Positions 1-48,750 of a stretch of 64,000 bases of DNA are shown here, in pieces. Under the pieces are notes generated by a model, which did not search any database, was not told the DNA's origin, and saw nothing but the letters and a program-made list of their open reading frames with translations. Source of the DNA: Tiliqua scincoides (lineage: Eukaryota > Chordata > Lepidosauria > Squamata > Scincidae); the NCBI RefSeq assembly GCF_035046505.1, contig NC_089821.1, positions 95,864,632-95,928,631 on the forward strand. Reading direction: 5' to 3'. A program made the translations under genes and the position numbers. Numbering within the stretch: position 1 is the first letter of the stretch; each line of letters opens with the position of its first letter.

Positions 1-1706
1 TAAGAAGTTATCAGTTTGCTGCATATGAGGGGGATGATTAATGTTTTATTACACTTGATGGCAACAGAACGAAGACACCCTATTCTGTCATCTATACTGC
101 AAATTTGAAGCCAGCCTGTAGTTTGTCATCAGTGCAAACTGTTGTGCTCAAAGGTTATACTGAAATTAGTGCAAACTAAGAGTAACTACACACCTGTTAA
201 ATTATAGTCCTGATTTATTTAACTGCATAATTTAATTGCTATAGCTATGAAAAAGGCCCATTTCCAAAATGCATCAATTCACTACTTAAGCATGGTATTG
301 GGAAAAAGTATTCCTTAATAGCATTACTGATTCTGAACATATCAACAAAGGAATGGCATGTTTCGAAGAAAGGACTACACTAGAGAACTGAACTTCTCTG
401 CAGTCTTCAAAACAATTGAAACCAAGTGAAATCAGTATGTGTCAGCTGTACAGAGTATTTTAAAAAACAGAAAAAATACCAGTACACGCTAGAAGACGAG
501 GTTTAATAAGTGATAAAAATGTACAAAAATATTCAAATCAGAAAGGTTTTAGAATCTGTACCACAGTAGTCAATACTCCTCAATGTGTAGGGCAGATAGT
601 CCTTTTAAATCAAGGGTGGTCAGAGGCTATTTAGTACAAAGAAAAAGAACAGAATAAAAGAGACCAGGTTTTTATCATCAGGTCAACATTTTTCTCAAAA
701 GTATTATGTCAAACATTAATTTTCTAGACAAGAGTATTGCAACTGTTTTTCAAAATTTGGTGGTACATTCTTCAGAAAGTCCTTAAGGCAACATATTGCA
801 ATTAATTTACAGTCTGATTCTGCTATCTTATTTAACATTGGATTAATGCTGAAATAATGCCCTCTGCCATTTTTTAAAACACATTATCAGGTTTTCTCTA
901 ATAAAAAATGGTAGCTATATTATTACATCAGCACATCTTAGTGCCTTTTATAATTAGGGGCCTATTAGCATTTTCATCAATAACCTATTTTTCACAGTTT
1001 TAAAACTTGACACTAAAAATTCACTTCAGGGTGAAACTTGATACACGTTTCAACCTAAAGCCAAAATTCAATACAAATCACCAAAAACATCAGCTTGGCC
1101 AGCAAGGTAATGCGCAAAACCAAACACTGGTTTCCGGACTACCATAAATCAAGAAAAATATTTCCCTCTCTCCAATTCCTTTCCTTCCCATTTGCAAAAG
1201 TAAAAAAGAACAAAAACAAAATCCAGAAATGGAGCCACAAGAAAATGATAGCACATCTTTCTCAGGAGAACATGTGCACCTTTTCCTACCCACCACCCTC
1301 TTTACTTGACAAGGGAACCAAGTTTGGGTCTTTCTAGCAAGTGCTGCTTTACATATGAAAGGCCTGAAAGGCTCTGGGACTTTTCCAAGCAACAAGTGAA
1401 AGAGTTCAAAAAAATAAAAAGATCTTCCACTCATTTTAATGTGCTCTCTCTGAAAATTGTCGTACATGGGGTATATACAGGCTGCCCGGTTTATCAAAAC
1501 AGAACTTCAGCATAAATTCTGAAATGTTCACTGTTTTTGCCAATTTGCTGTCAGGCACACAATGATGTCATTGATATTTAATTATGCAGTAGAACTGAAA
1601 AGCCATTGTTATGCCAATGGAACTCAGAACATTGGAATCCGTTTCCTGAAAATTAGTCATCTATATTTTTATTAAATCACTTTGTAAACATATTTGGTAT
1701 AAATAT
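1..1706 (-). other. Probable PRPF40A 3' UTR and downstream sequence
   Basis: AT-rich, no gene or recognisable repeat. It follows the PRPF40A stop on the minus strand. Several minus-strand AATAAA-type signals are possible (for example around 217-222 and 41-46), so the polyadenylation site cannot be fixed from sequence alone. Short open frames here on both strands look like chance. Confidence 0.5.
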
Positions 1707-38359
<36,653 letters not shown>

Positions 38360-39036
38360 CGCCTCCCCTGGCCGCGGCCGGCCGTGACGAGGACGCCCTG
38401 CCGATTCGGGCGGGCTCTGCGCCGAACCGTTGGCGGGGGGGGGGGTCACCCAACCGCGAAGGGGCCGAGCCGCTCCGTCGCTCGCTCGCGGCCGGGCTGG
38501 TCGGGGGACGCGGCCGCCCGCGCTGGCGTGTAGGCCGAGCGCCTCGAGGCGGGAGAGGGAGGGGGCTCCCCTCAGCGCGGGGCGGGGGGGGCGCGCTCTC
38601 GCGAGCAGATCGAACCTCGTTCAGCCAAGGGGCCTGAGGCGGAATGGAAACTACACAGGGAAAACGGGGGGAGGGGAGAGAGAGGGAGAGAGCGCCGCGC
38701 GCAAAGGACGCTGGGAAAGCGGCTCGCGCGAGCTGTGGCTGAGATGGGCGGAGCTACGGGGGCCGAGAGGCGCTTCGAAAGGAAGGTGAAGAACAGGACC
38801 ATGGATAGAAGAACCGTTAGTTCACGCGCCGCCGCACTTCCGGGCTGCTTCCTTTAAAGGAACGCAGCAGGAGGGAAGGCTCGACCCCTGAAGCATATCC
38901 GCTCGGGGAGGAAGAGGCAGGCTCTGTGGCCTTCTTCCGCTCCGTCGGCTGAGAAGTTCCGGTCGAGGGGGAGGAACGTTCCAAAGGCGGCCGTTGGCCT
39001 CGCTCACTGCGCATGTGCAGCTGAATTCGCGCGGCG

Positions 39037-39310
39037 ATGGCGGTTTCCTTCAGGGGCGGCGCGAGGCTCGACCGTTACCGGAGCGTGCGCGCCGACGCGC
39101 CGTGGTCGCCTGACGGCACGGTGGTGACGCGGAGTCTCCAGGAGGAGCTCGAGGAGGGGGATGAGGGCACCTCCCGTGCCGCCGACTTGGTCCCTCCGGC
39201 ACAGCACGGAGCGCGCGGGTGGCCGAGCAGAGCCTGCGCCGTCGTCTGCTGCCTCCTGGCCCTCTGCCTGCTGGCTTTCCTTCTGGCTATTGCCTGCCTG
39301 GTCTTGAGAG
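39037..39310 (+). CDS. ARL6IP6: ARL6IP6 exon 1
   Basis: Starts [18 protein letters not shown] in a GCGATGG context. It encodes an acidic cytosolic N-terminus and the first hydrophobic segment ([19 protein letters not shown]). Donor GTGAGG at 39311. Lies in the CpG island. Confidence 0.9.
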
Positions 39311-42300
39311 GTGAGGGGGGTGGCACATGCTTGAGATGTACAGATAGAGGTGTGGCCTGGAGGTTGAGCTGCTGTCCTGCCTGAAGATGCTAAGCAGAAT
39401 CGGCCTTGGGTCAGTCTTGGATGGGAGACCGTCAGTACTTGCAAGAGGTCGCAGTCCCATCCCCCTTTACCTGGGAGTAAGCCAGAGGATGGGGTGCCCT
39501 CAGTGGAAGGCAACTATAGTGAATATAATGGCATTTACTTCTGAGTAGGCATGTGTAAGTCTGCAAGAAAGTGTTGGAGTCTGCTGGCAAGAAACAGGTA
39601 AAATCCTGAGAGCTGGCCAAGGTGTGATCTGCGGCTTGAAAGTAAATCATCTGGAGGAATTGAATTGTGTGTAGAACAATAATTGTAAAAACTCCATTTG
39701 AGAAAAATGGGGTTTGTAAGCAGCCTGCCTATCTGTAAACCACCTGAGAAATCTTGAGAGAGGCTGATATAAAAATCCCTTAAATAAATGGGTAGAGTGA
39801 ATAGAGGGATGTCCATTTTTTTTCTCACACAACACCAGAACCTGAGGACATCCACAAAAACAGAGCATTGTAAGAGGTAGAACAAAAAATATTTCTTTAT
39901 CCAGCATATAATTAAACTGTGGACCTCCTTGCCACAAGATGTGGTGATGGCACTTAGCCTAGATGCCTTTAAAAGAGGATTCAATACTTTTATGGAGGAA
40001 AAGTTCACCACAGGTTACAAGTCGTGATGGGTATGTGCAGCCTCCCAGTTCAAGAGGTAGGCTATGTCAGAATGCCAGGTGCAAGGGAGAAGCAACAGGA
40101 TGCAGGTGTCTTGTTGTCCTGTGTGCTCCCTGAGGTATCTGGTCGGCCACTGTGAGATACAGGAAGCTGGACTACATCAGCCCTGAACCTGATCCAGGGG
40201 GGCTATTCTCATTTCCTTATCCTGCCTGCACTGTAGGAAAGCCACATCTGAAGGAAACCAGTTGAGCTTGCCATGCCTGTGGCTCTGTAATATTGGGGGG
40301 GGGGGGAAGAGAGAGAGAGATTGGCTGCTGGCTGGCCTTGGTTCTCACAAAAAATGGGAGCAGAGAAGAAAGGGTGTGCTAGAAAGAGCTGGTAGAGAAA
40401 TAGTCTCAATAGTGTTGAGGTTGTAACCAAACCAGGCAGAGGCCTGTACTTCATGTGTGCTTCTGTACACAGTTACATGACGCACATGTTGGTGTGTCGT
40501 GCGCACTTCTACTGAGGATAACATTTTTCATGCATCTGATGAAGTGGATTGTAGTCCACAAAACTAACACCGCAATAGTTATTCTCATAGTGATTCATGC
40601 TATAAGTCTCTTAATAGTTTTAACTAAAAAGAATGGTGCTGCTTGACCAATGCTGTATTCTGTTTGGCCTGTTGGATTTCATCTGTAAGGTCTGCTGTGG
40701 CGTTCCTCACTGGCCTTAATTTTAATGTGTTACAGTGGCTACTTGGAAAATTCAGTATATCAAATTTGTAAGGGCTGTGTAAAATTGAATAATAAAGTGG
40801 TGCCCTGGGTTTACCTTTTTTATTGAAAATGCTATCACTTTTTAAAAAGAACAAAGGGGTGTTCATGAGATTGTGACAGTTATTGGGAGCTTGTTCCAGG
40901 ACATCCCAATCCTGTCCAACTTACTGGTGGCAATATAGCCACAATGCAGCCCCAAGGTGGTGTAACAAACATTCCCTTACCTTAAGGAGGCCTCCATGAC
41001 CACCCCACCACCGCAGGCTGCAGCACGCACCCTGTTGGCACAGCTACATCAGTCCTAGAAATTTGAATGGGATTGGGTCCTGCATTATGGTAGTTATTTG
41101 TGTATCTTTTTGTTTTAAAACTTATAACCTAGTCATCACAGATACACTAGTACAGCGATTTTCAACCTTTTTCAGCTCACAGCACTAAAATGGTCAAGAC
41201 ACACTACCAGTTTTTTACTTACATTAAATCACTACATTACAATTAATTGTTAATATAGTTAATACAATTATATTATTACATGACAAAGAAACTCACAAGA
41301 AGCTTGGAGAGGAAAGGATATGTGATTGTGAAAAGGATGAAAATGTTATTAAAGTGTTATGCGAGAAAGTGCTGGCAAAGAGGTCAGATTGAGCACATAG
41401 TGGAGAGCTGTGGGGTGAGCGGCAATGAAGAGACATGAGTGAAACAACTACAGGATTCAGCTGGAGTGGGGGGAAGAGAGAACTTGAAGCAAGTGATTCT
41501 GAACCTTTGGAAGGTGGGGAAGAGTGAAGGGAGGGACAGTAAGAGAGGTGCTGACTGCAATTACGAGATTTGGGGGGCAGTGTGCCTGTGGGAGGGAGTG
41601 GGGTGGGGAGAAGTACCAATTGCCTGCTCCTGTATTTAAGAAAAAGTGTGGCCAAAAGCCCAATCCTAGGCATGTCTACTCAGAAGTAAGCCCCATTAAA
41701 GTCAATGGGGCTTACTCCCAGGTAAGTATGGAGAGGATTGGGGCCCAATGCCCTTCCCCTAAAAGGCAATGCAGGGAGGGTCGCTTTGGGGAGTTGCAGG
41801 CAAACTGTGGTAAGGAAAAGGGACTATCCAGGACCCTTTGAGCCATCCACTTCGTAGGCTGGTGGCCTCAGCAGACTCACTTGTTCTCACTCCACCCGCT
41901 GGGACCTCTTCCAAGCTTCTCTGGTCGCCCAGTCAGCACACAGAGGAGGCAAGGACTTAATACCTAATCCTAGGCGTGTGTACTCAGAAGTAAGCCCCAT
42001 AATAGTCAATGGGGCTTACACCCAGGTAAATCAGGATCGGGTTGCAGCCTTCGTCTAGCACAGGAGCAAGCAAGCGACAACAGGAGGTGCAAAGCAGCTG
42101 TGACCAGCCCCTTTGCTGGCTGGCTGCCTGCTCCTTTTCCTTCTGCTTAGCATAAGGCTCAAAGCAGTTGCTTCCTCTGCGTGTGTGGCTGCTGCCTGTC
42201 TGCTCTGATCTCGTGGCACACTAGTTGAAAAACGCTGCACTAGAATATCAAACAGATCAAAACCAGGTAACATTAAAGCAAGTTGGCAAAGGCCTCCTGA

Positions 42301-45300
42301 TAGGCACTGAGATGACCTGCTGTATCTCATTGGTCAGGGAATTTTGTGGGTGGGGACCACCATGGAGAACTTCCTATTGGGTCACTACCAATGACCCTGC
42401 AGAAAGAATCAAAGCACACAGGCAGGTATTTCCCTATGAGGTTATAGGACAGATAGACTTATGTGGAGAGAGGCAGTCCTAAGCTGTGTAGGGTTTTCAG
42501 GGTCATACTGAATTGTATCCAGAAACCTGCTGGTATCATATGTAGTTGCACCAACAACAGCATTACATGGTTGCATAAGGAGAAGCCCATTAATATTCTA
42601 GTCGCTGTACTTTTGTTTCAGCTGAAGTTTTGCTGGGGTGGAGGTCTTAATGGCAGTTCCATGCTGTGCACATAGCAGGAACCTACCTGAGTTAACTAGG
42701 GTGTGGGTAACTATGAGAAAGTCTGTTTGGGACAGAAGTAGCAGTGTGTTGGGTCAGATTTTTGCCTAGTCTATCACATGGTTTAGTCTTTAGTATGGTG
42801 ACTTATTTGCTTTCCTGAAGCCCATGTGTAGAGCAATTTTCTTTAGATTGAAAAGGGTATAAAAACTAAGTGATATCACTTTTAATCTAGACCTCCTGTC
42901 ATGTAATTCTGAATTTTGTTCCCTGTTCCAATTAGTAGTTATACTTTAACATGTATCCAGCTGGCAGTGGAAGAAGGTCACCTTGTAATGCAGACACCTG
43001 TTACTATATATCTTACCATTGCACTGGTTGTGTAACTGAGATACTTTTAATGTTAGTGTAATTTGTCACACCACTGAGCAGTTACTGGAGCAATTCCTAT
43101 AGGTTATTTATGCTTTTGTGGCACAAAGGTATGTAGAAATCAAATTTGTTTAAATGTGGGCCAGAGTAGATGTAGGGTTAGCTGTAATCTTAATCAAATA
43201 TTACAAGGATACTCTCCATGCAGTGCTAGGAGGGCTAACAGTGTGCCTGCTAAATCCCCTACTAGACACCCATGCGTATAGTGTTTATTTGCACTGACAT
43301 ACTTTTATGGAAAGAGAGGTTACTTGGATACAGCATTTGTCAATGTGGCGGCAGGATTAGTGAGCACACTCCCAGACTCCACCATCCCTGGCATCATGTC
43401 GACAGTATCCACACAGTGTTTATCTGAACAGGTCTTGTGTAGTAACCGTGCTTGTCCCAATTTTCTACAAAATGGGGTGGGTGAGGTCAACACCTACAAA
43501 AGGTGTAGGGAAACGGAGTAAAATTAGCAATTCTATGTTGGTTTTAAACAGTTTTTTCTTCAACTTGGCTCCAATGCTGGAACTGACCCAAGCCTGGAAA
43601 AAATGTAAAGCAATTGAGCATGGCAAGATAAGACAAAGGATGACTTGATTTTGCTTGGCGTTCTCTTCCACATAACAAAGGGATGTTATAAAAAGCAGGC
43701 ACACTGCATACCTGCTCTCTAGGCAAATGAAACAGAACTGTGCACATGTTTAACAACACAGTTGTTTTGATTTGCATTCTAACTCTTACTGTCCAGTGAC
43801 TTATGAGACAAATAATTGGATGTATCACCTATAGGAGCAGCAGCTTTGCTAAGGACAATTTTTTCCCCCTATAATTCCTAGAATTATTGTTTCATTATTG
43901 TTTCTTCTGTCTGCAGATTTGCGATCTGAAAGAGGGAAGACTGAGGATAGTGTAGAAACCAGCATATTAGGTAAGGCTTTATGTAACTTATTTTAAAATT
44001 GTGATAGAATTCCCAATTTGATATCTTGGTGCATTCACAATTACTGTAACAAGCTGGGGTTTGCTGAGTTCAGATGCAGTAACAAACTCCAGTTTGCCTT
44101 AAACCAGAACCAGACGTTGCAAGCTTTCTCTCCTGCCATGCAAGCCCACGATTTGTAGTAGTATTGCTACATTAAAATGGCTAAACTGGAAGAGGAAAAA
44201 AAACTGCTACAGGGCTAACTGTAGTTAATGCTGCAATTCTGTGCACACTTCTTTAGGAGAGTGTGCATTTTTTCAGATTGTGTCATCTGTTAGTCTAGTG
44301 GTGGTATACCTGTTGCATTTTGCTTATTTTAGAACTGGGAAAGAACTGTTTCTGTCTGTCTAAAATTGTATTTTGACCTTTCACCATTTCTAATAGTATA
44401 TTTCTTTTCTAAGGATTTTGGAGTCTCCTTATTCTAGCCTTGACAACAGGGCTGTCGTGTTGCAGTTTTTCTTGGACGGTGACATATTTTGACTCCTTTG
44501 AACCAGGAATGTTTCCTCCTACTCCGCTATCACCAGCAAGATTCAAGTGAGTACCCTTTTAATTTATTTTGTGAAGCAATAATCTGTTTTTGAAGACCAA
44601 AGTCTTCACAAGGTGATTTTCAGTGTTTAAAATCACTATATAACCAAGTATCAAAAAACACAACCATAACAAGATGCCAGCAGAAAGGTAAAAACCTAAG
44701 GGTGGTGTCCTAACTAGTGCTTCCAGTGTCAGGAACTCACTTTGTGAAAGGAATTCCCTTCTGTGAAAAGTGAGAATGTTCTACTTGCATTCCACTTGTG
44801 CAAGAACATCTTCTGCAACTTCCATTCTAAGAAGAAGCTTCCCTTTGCAAAGGGAGCCCCTGATGGGTGTTAGGGCTAGTCAGGATGCCCTCCTGATAGG
44901 ATACAGTACACCGCTTAAAGAAAGGGGCTGGTATTCCATCTAACACTTCTGCCCCCCCCCCCGAATATCCCTCCACAAATGGAAGCTTCCTTTGTGAACA
45001 GAAGTAGGAGTATTAGGCAGGATACCACCCAGTGACAGAAGCATGTGACTGGGTATGTGGCACAGCAGGCTACAAAAAGAGATGAGAGCAGTGTACACTT
45101 GGTTGCAGTCCTTTATGTGAAAATAAGGTCCTTTTTTTACACTGGGACTTTATTTCAGAGCAAGCGTGCATAGGATAGCTGTTAGTCCACTGGTACTGGC
45201 ACAACATTCTATTCAGAAAAGTCACTTCACGCCCATTGATATTGGACGAAGTAGCAGGGCTGCAGCCAAAGAGATCAGTTAAAATAATGTGTGCCATATT

Positions 45301-48300
45301 ATTTTAGTTAAAGATTTAATGTTTGTCTAAATTATTATTAAGATTCATACGAAAAACAGTGTTGTTGAAGTTATCATTAAAAGTCTTTCCTAAGGCAGCA
45401 AATTAAGCATATTTACAAACCAGCCAGTAGGGTGCGTGCTAGCATAAGTTTTAATAGGCTATGGTGATGCTCCTTTTACCTTGTATTCTTGAAACAGTTT
45501 AAGTGTGGTGTCGGAAAAAATTAAAATATATGTAGTGTATCTAGCTGTTTAAAAATCAATTGAAATGCAGTGTTAGAAAAAAATTAACTACATATATTCA
45601 GTATTCCAATCTTTACAGGTTTTTATATGCTGAATATCGTACGCCTATCTCGTAGCTCTGAGTATGTTTTTTACATTATATCTCCTCTTCATGAGGACAT
45701 ATATCAAATTACTATAGAATTAACACTCATAAGTGCTTTTAAACTATAGTTTTATTATGTAGTACTGGTTCCAGACTAGCTAGCTTAGGGAGGAGAGAGG
45801 TATTTGCATGTGAAGTATAAATGAAACAAATGGCTATTACGTACATAATATGCAATTATAGTTAGGAACTGGTAGTAACCCCAGTAGTGAATCCGGAGGG
45901 GATGGGTACCTAGGGCAGGATGATGTGATGATGCCTCCTGCTTCATTGTGTCACTCTCCCATACTTGAGCTGTCACCCCCTCTCCTGCGTGCATGCTCAG
46001 TCCTACCCCTGGAAACAGCTCGGTTTGGAGCCATACGGGGAGATGGGTGGGCAGAAGGGCTGATTTCACTGCGTCTGCTGCAGACCTCCAGTATGTGCTA
46101 TAACCCCCCTAAGTGGAAGTGGCAGAAAACCACCACTCTGCCATGGGGGGCAGTGTACCCCCCTACCCTGACTTGGCTATGCCACGGAGTAACTTGCTGT
46201 GCATTTAGGTTAATTCATGGCCCTGTTTAAGTAAAAGACATATTTGCAACAAGATTTTGAGCAGAATTAAAATTTTTTGCTCCTGCTTTACCTTCAAGCC
46301 ACCACTACATTTACTTTCCCTTTATTACTGTCGCCCTAACTTTTCTGGATGTCAAAACACAAGGCAACTGTAACAGCTGCTGTATGTGGAATTTTATTCT
46401 CTCCAAATGATTCAGAGCAGAAGTTGAGGAGAGTGTTTGAAAGGTGTAAGGAACAGCTACTAGATCAGGGGTGCTCACACTTTTTTGGCTCGAGAGCTAC
46501 TTTGAAACCCAGCAAGGCCCGGAGATCTACCAGGGGGGAAGGAAGCATCTGACAGACACCCCCTTTGATGTATGTAGCCCCTGCTGGACCAGGTCAGAGG
46601 AGGCCCAAGTCCAGCTTCCTGTGCCCCACAGTGGCCCACCAGATGCTTCAGGAAGCACACGGGAGGCCTCTCCTCTCTCCCCACCCCACATACTGGGGGC
46701 AGCCACAGGTCCCCCCAAGAGGCACATGCCCAGCCTTGCTGCACTATGGGGGGGAGGAGGTCCCCACTCCCCCCCCAAACTCTTTGTGGCTGCGCCCCGA
46801 GACCAGCAGGGAGAGGGAGGAGCCGCAGGTCCTCCTCGGAAGGGGCGGGGGGCTTCCCCGTTTCCATGGAGAGGGGCTGCGCGTGCAGGCGGCAGGCGGG
46901 GGAGACACTGCTCCCACCGGCCCTCCTCCTCCAGCGGCGGGGGGGCCAGGGGGGGTTGTCTCACCTGTCAGCCCCGACCGAGAGCGGCAGCGGCCGCAGC
47001 ACTTACCTCTGGGCTCCTACAGGGGCGGCTGGGCCGGGCATGGCTGGGCTGGGTTGGGCCTGACTGGAAGGGAAGGGGAGGGTCACTCGGGGCCTCCCGC
47101 GGCAACCGCCATCAGAGCGACTCCATCTCGAACTCCCGCCCCTCCCCCCTTCTGCTACGGTGCCCCAGGAAGCGCCTCTGTCCAGTGCAGCCCAGCTCCC
47201 CCTCCCACCCCACCCACTTTAGCTCCTGCTCAGCATGCAGCACCAGGAAACTGATGAAACTGACTAGAGTCTAGTCAGTTTCATCAGTTTTGTTGCTGCA
47301 TGCCTGAAGAGCAGCTAAAGTGTCAGTTTCAGTGTCAGTTTAGTGTCAGCTAAATATGTCAGTTTCATCTAGTCACTAGACGAAACTGACATATTAACAG
47401 TTTGGAGAGACAGGGCTCCGCGATCTACTCATTTTGCCTCGCGATCTACCGGTAGATCGCGATCTACCTATTGAGCACCCCTGTACTAGATTATTTGGAG
47501 ATTGTGGAGCAACTGTGAGATCTGAAATAAGTTATTAAAAATTAAAGGAAGAATGTGTGCAATCTCTCTAGATGCATGCTTTGATCTTCTTACAAGGAAC
47601 AACACAGTAGTCAGGGGTAGTGGAAAGGCAGCATGCATTGCACTGGCAGGGCCTGGGAGGATAGCAGTGAATTTTGCCCCTTGGCTGTTTGCCCCTTGGC
47701 CCTGAGTTAGTTCCTCCTTGCTATAAGGTGGCAAGTGACACATCAAGTGGCTTTGCTAGGAGCTTCAATCATTACAAATCACTTGGCTGAGCTATAAGAT
47801 GTAGGACCAGATCTTTGTAATGAGCTGATCATGAGTTTTCTGTATAAGTTTTTTTCAGCTTGATTCGTGAGAAGTATGTTCCTTCTGTTTTTTTCAGCCT
47901 AGTACTTGCAGTTATGGCGATTACTGAGGACAGACTCCTGTTTAATTTTATTGTTTTTAAATAACATAATTTCTGATGATTTGTATTCTACAACCACTAA
48001 ATGTCTTCAGTTGTGCTGATAGTTGCCTGCAGGATGAACCAGTATTTTCTGTGTGCTATTTTTCTACTTGATTTGCAAACTGTGGATTTTTATAGCTAAA
48101 TTTCTGGATTGTCTGAAGTACAGGATTTGCTCATTTTAAATGTAAGGATTGTTACTATTGTTTTTCAGCAAATACAGCAAAAGCTTTGTTAACCAACATC
48201 TATGGGGAATGGGGGTTGCTGATTAATGAAATATGTTGGTTAACAGTTTTTTCTTAAAGCCCACCCTGGCTGCCTGCCAGCCCCTGCTTCCCCATCATTT

Positions 48301-48750
48301 GACAGGACTCCTTCTGCTGTGCCTCTTCATCCTCCTTCCTTTCTCACAAAGGCCCTCTAGGAATGGAGATTTTCTACTTTCTAAGCAGGGCTCTTGTGAG
48401 AAAGGAAGGAGAATGAAGAGGCACTACAGAAGGAGTCCTGTCTGCTAAGCAATGGAGAGAATTGTTTGGACATTTGGTGACTAATAAAGTGTATTTTAAA
48501 CATATACATAACAAATTAGAATTGATCATTCTGTGATTGGAACTAAACTTACCATTTCTGGTCTATTGATCAGTTTTCCTTTTAAATCTTAAAACTTGGT
48601 AGGTTATTCATTGTTTTTTTCTTTACTGTTACCAGTTGACTTTGTTTTCTTCTCAGGCGAATGACGGGACACTCCTTTCACATGGGCTACAGCATGGCTA
48701 TATTGAATGGAATTGTGGCAGCCCTCATTATGGTCTGGTGTCTTCTTTAG
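39037..48750 (+). CDS. ARL6IP6: ARL6IP6, ADP-ribosylation factor-like 6 interacting protein 6 (4 coding exons)
   Basis: Small multi-pass membrane protein, identified from the conserved C-terminal half: [20 protein letters not shown], then [20 protein letters not shown] and [20 protein letters not shown]. Exons 39037-39310, 43917-43970, 44414-44546 and 48657-48750 join in phase to 184 residues plus stop, shorter than human (226) because the N-terminal cytosolic part is reduced and divergent. Hydrophobic segments lie at about 66-90, 110-134 and 166-184. The family binds ARL6 and is associated with endomembranes; the precise biochemical role is not clear from sequence. It is divergently transcribed from PRPF40A, the arrangement known in other vertebrates. 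Confidence 0.95.
39363..39450 (+). repeat. 5S rRNA-derived SINE fragment
   Basis: Contains GATGCTAAGCAGAATCGG.. and CTTGGATGGGAGACCG, matching the internal-promoter half (A box/intermediate element/C box) of 5S rRNA in the right order and spacing, with small deletions. It sits about 50 bases into ARL6IP6 intron 1. Too diverged to be a 5S gene; a 5S-headed SINE is the best call. Confidence 0.8.
39717..39795 (+). repeat. LINE/SINE tail of L2 type
   Basis: GTAAACCACCTGAGAAATC.. followed by ..GATATAAAAATCCCTTAAAT resembles the widespread reptilian L2-type 3' end. Short and diverged. Confidence 0.4.
39812..40215 (+). mobile_element. CR1 LINE 3' end, diverged, sense in ARL6IP6 intron 1
   Basis: Similar to the C-terminal codons of the other CR1 copies: KYFFIQH.., [35 protein letters not shown]. 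It is followed by the CR1 3' untranslated part (the ..CCACTGTGAGATACAGGAAG.. region). It is on the opposite strand and visibly older than the 4-kb and 60-kb copies. Confidence 0.85.
40904..41080. repeat. Foldback repeat family B, copy
   Basis: TCCCAATCCTGTCCAACTTA at left, AATGGGATTGGGTCC at right, and CCTTAAGGAGGCCTCCATGA in the middle (opposite orientation). Immediately left of the hAT at 41153. Confidence 0.7.
41659..41746. repeat. 85-bp palindromic repeat (copy in hAT)
   Basis: CAATCCTAGGCATGTCTACT..AAGCCCCATTAAAG.. mirrored by ..GGGGCTTACTCCCAGGTAAG..GGATTGGGG. Representative copy; see the finding for all positions. Confidence 0.8.
41962..42050. repeat. 85-bp palindromic repeat
   Basis: AATCCTAGGCGTGTGTACTC.. 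mirrored by ..GGGGCTTACACCCAGG.. Second copy inside the same hAT element. Confidence 0.8.
42238..43916. other. ARL6IP6 intron 1 tail, nothing recognised
   Basis: Non-coding. No recognised element to the right of the hAT at 41153-42237. Confidence 0.5.
43917..43970 (+). CDS. ARL6IP6: ARL6IP6 exon 2
   Basis: 54 bases encoding [18 protein letters not shown] across split codons, with CTGCAG acceptor and GTAAGG donor. A loop between the first and second membrane segments. Confidence 0.9.
44414..44546 (+). CDS. ARL6IP6: ARL6IP6 exon 3
   Basis: Encodes the second membrane segment and the strongly conserved [20 protein letters not shown] motif. TCTAAG acceptor and GTGAGT donor. Confidence 0.95.
44700..45030. 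repeat. Inverted-repeat element, unassigned
   Basis: GGGTGGTGTCCTAACTAG at left; inverted GGGTGGTATCCTGCCTAA at right. Inner arms carry CACTTTGTGAAAGGAATTCC versus GGAAGCTTCCTTTGTGAAC. In ARL6IP6 intron 3. Confidence 0.7.
45882..46187 (+). mobile_element. Short hAT-like element
   Basis: Left end CAGTAGTGAATCCGG; right end, inverted, CCGTGGCATAGCCAAG. Flanks AGTAACCC and AGTAACTT (6 of 8). No coding. Confidence 0.65.
46466..47483 (+). mobile_element. hAT element with captured sequence, about 1.0 kb
   Basis: Ends CAGGGGTGCTCACAC and, inverted, CAGGGGTGCTCAATAGG. Perfect 8-bp duplication TACTAGAT (46458-46465 and 47484-47491). GC-rich interior includes a CR1 3' fragment at about 46595-46680 and two long hairpins near the right end. 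The long open frames here (up to 267 codons) show no domain. In ARL6IP6 intron 3. Confidence 0.93.
47248..47394. repeat. Two long hairpins in the hAT 3' subterminal region
   Basis: First: 21-bp perfect arms (47248-47268 and 47270-47290) around a single G. Second: 20-bp arms with one mismatch (47354-47373 and 47375-47394) around a single C. Both are built on the motif GAAACTGAC, which also recurs singly between them. Confidence 0.9.
48176..48250. repeat. Short inverted repeat (possible pogo-type remnant)
   Basis: AAAGCTTTGTTAACCAACAT faces ATATGTTGGTTAACAG about 40 bases later. Short and unassigned. Confidence 0.4.
48657..48750 (+). CDS. ARL6IP6: ARL6IP6 exon 4 (stop codon)
   Basis: [20 protein letters not shown], then [11 protein letters not shown] and stop TAG at 48748-48750. 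TCTCAG acceptor. The final hydrophobic helix reaches the C-terminus. Confidence 0.95.

Larger units (their letters stand above)
41153..42237 (+). mobile_element. hAT-like element, about 1.1 kb, non-coding
   Basis: Ends CAGCGATTTTCAACCTTTTT and, inverted, CAGCGTTTTTCAACTAGTG. Flanks CACTAGTA and CACTAGAA (7 of 8). Contains two copies of the 85-bp palindromic repeat (41659-41746 and 41962-42050). In ARL6IP6 intron 1. Confidence 0.88.

Noticed and set aside
1-1706. Exons of the neighbouring gene expected beyond PRPF40A
   Set aside because: No coding similarity was seen; the sequence fits a 3' UTR and flank.
39363-39450. A functional 5S rRNA gene
   Set aside because: Only about half of 5S is present, with deletions and no terminator in the right place.
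46471-47274. 267- and 229-codon open frames on the plus strand
   Set aside because: They lie wholly inside a hAT element with a perfect 8-bp duplication, are GC-driven, overlap in different frames and show no domain.
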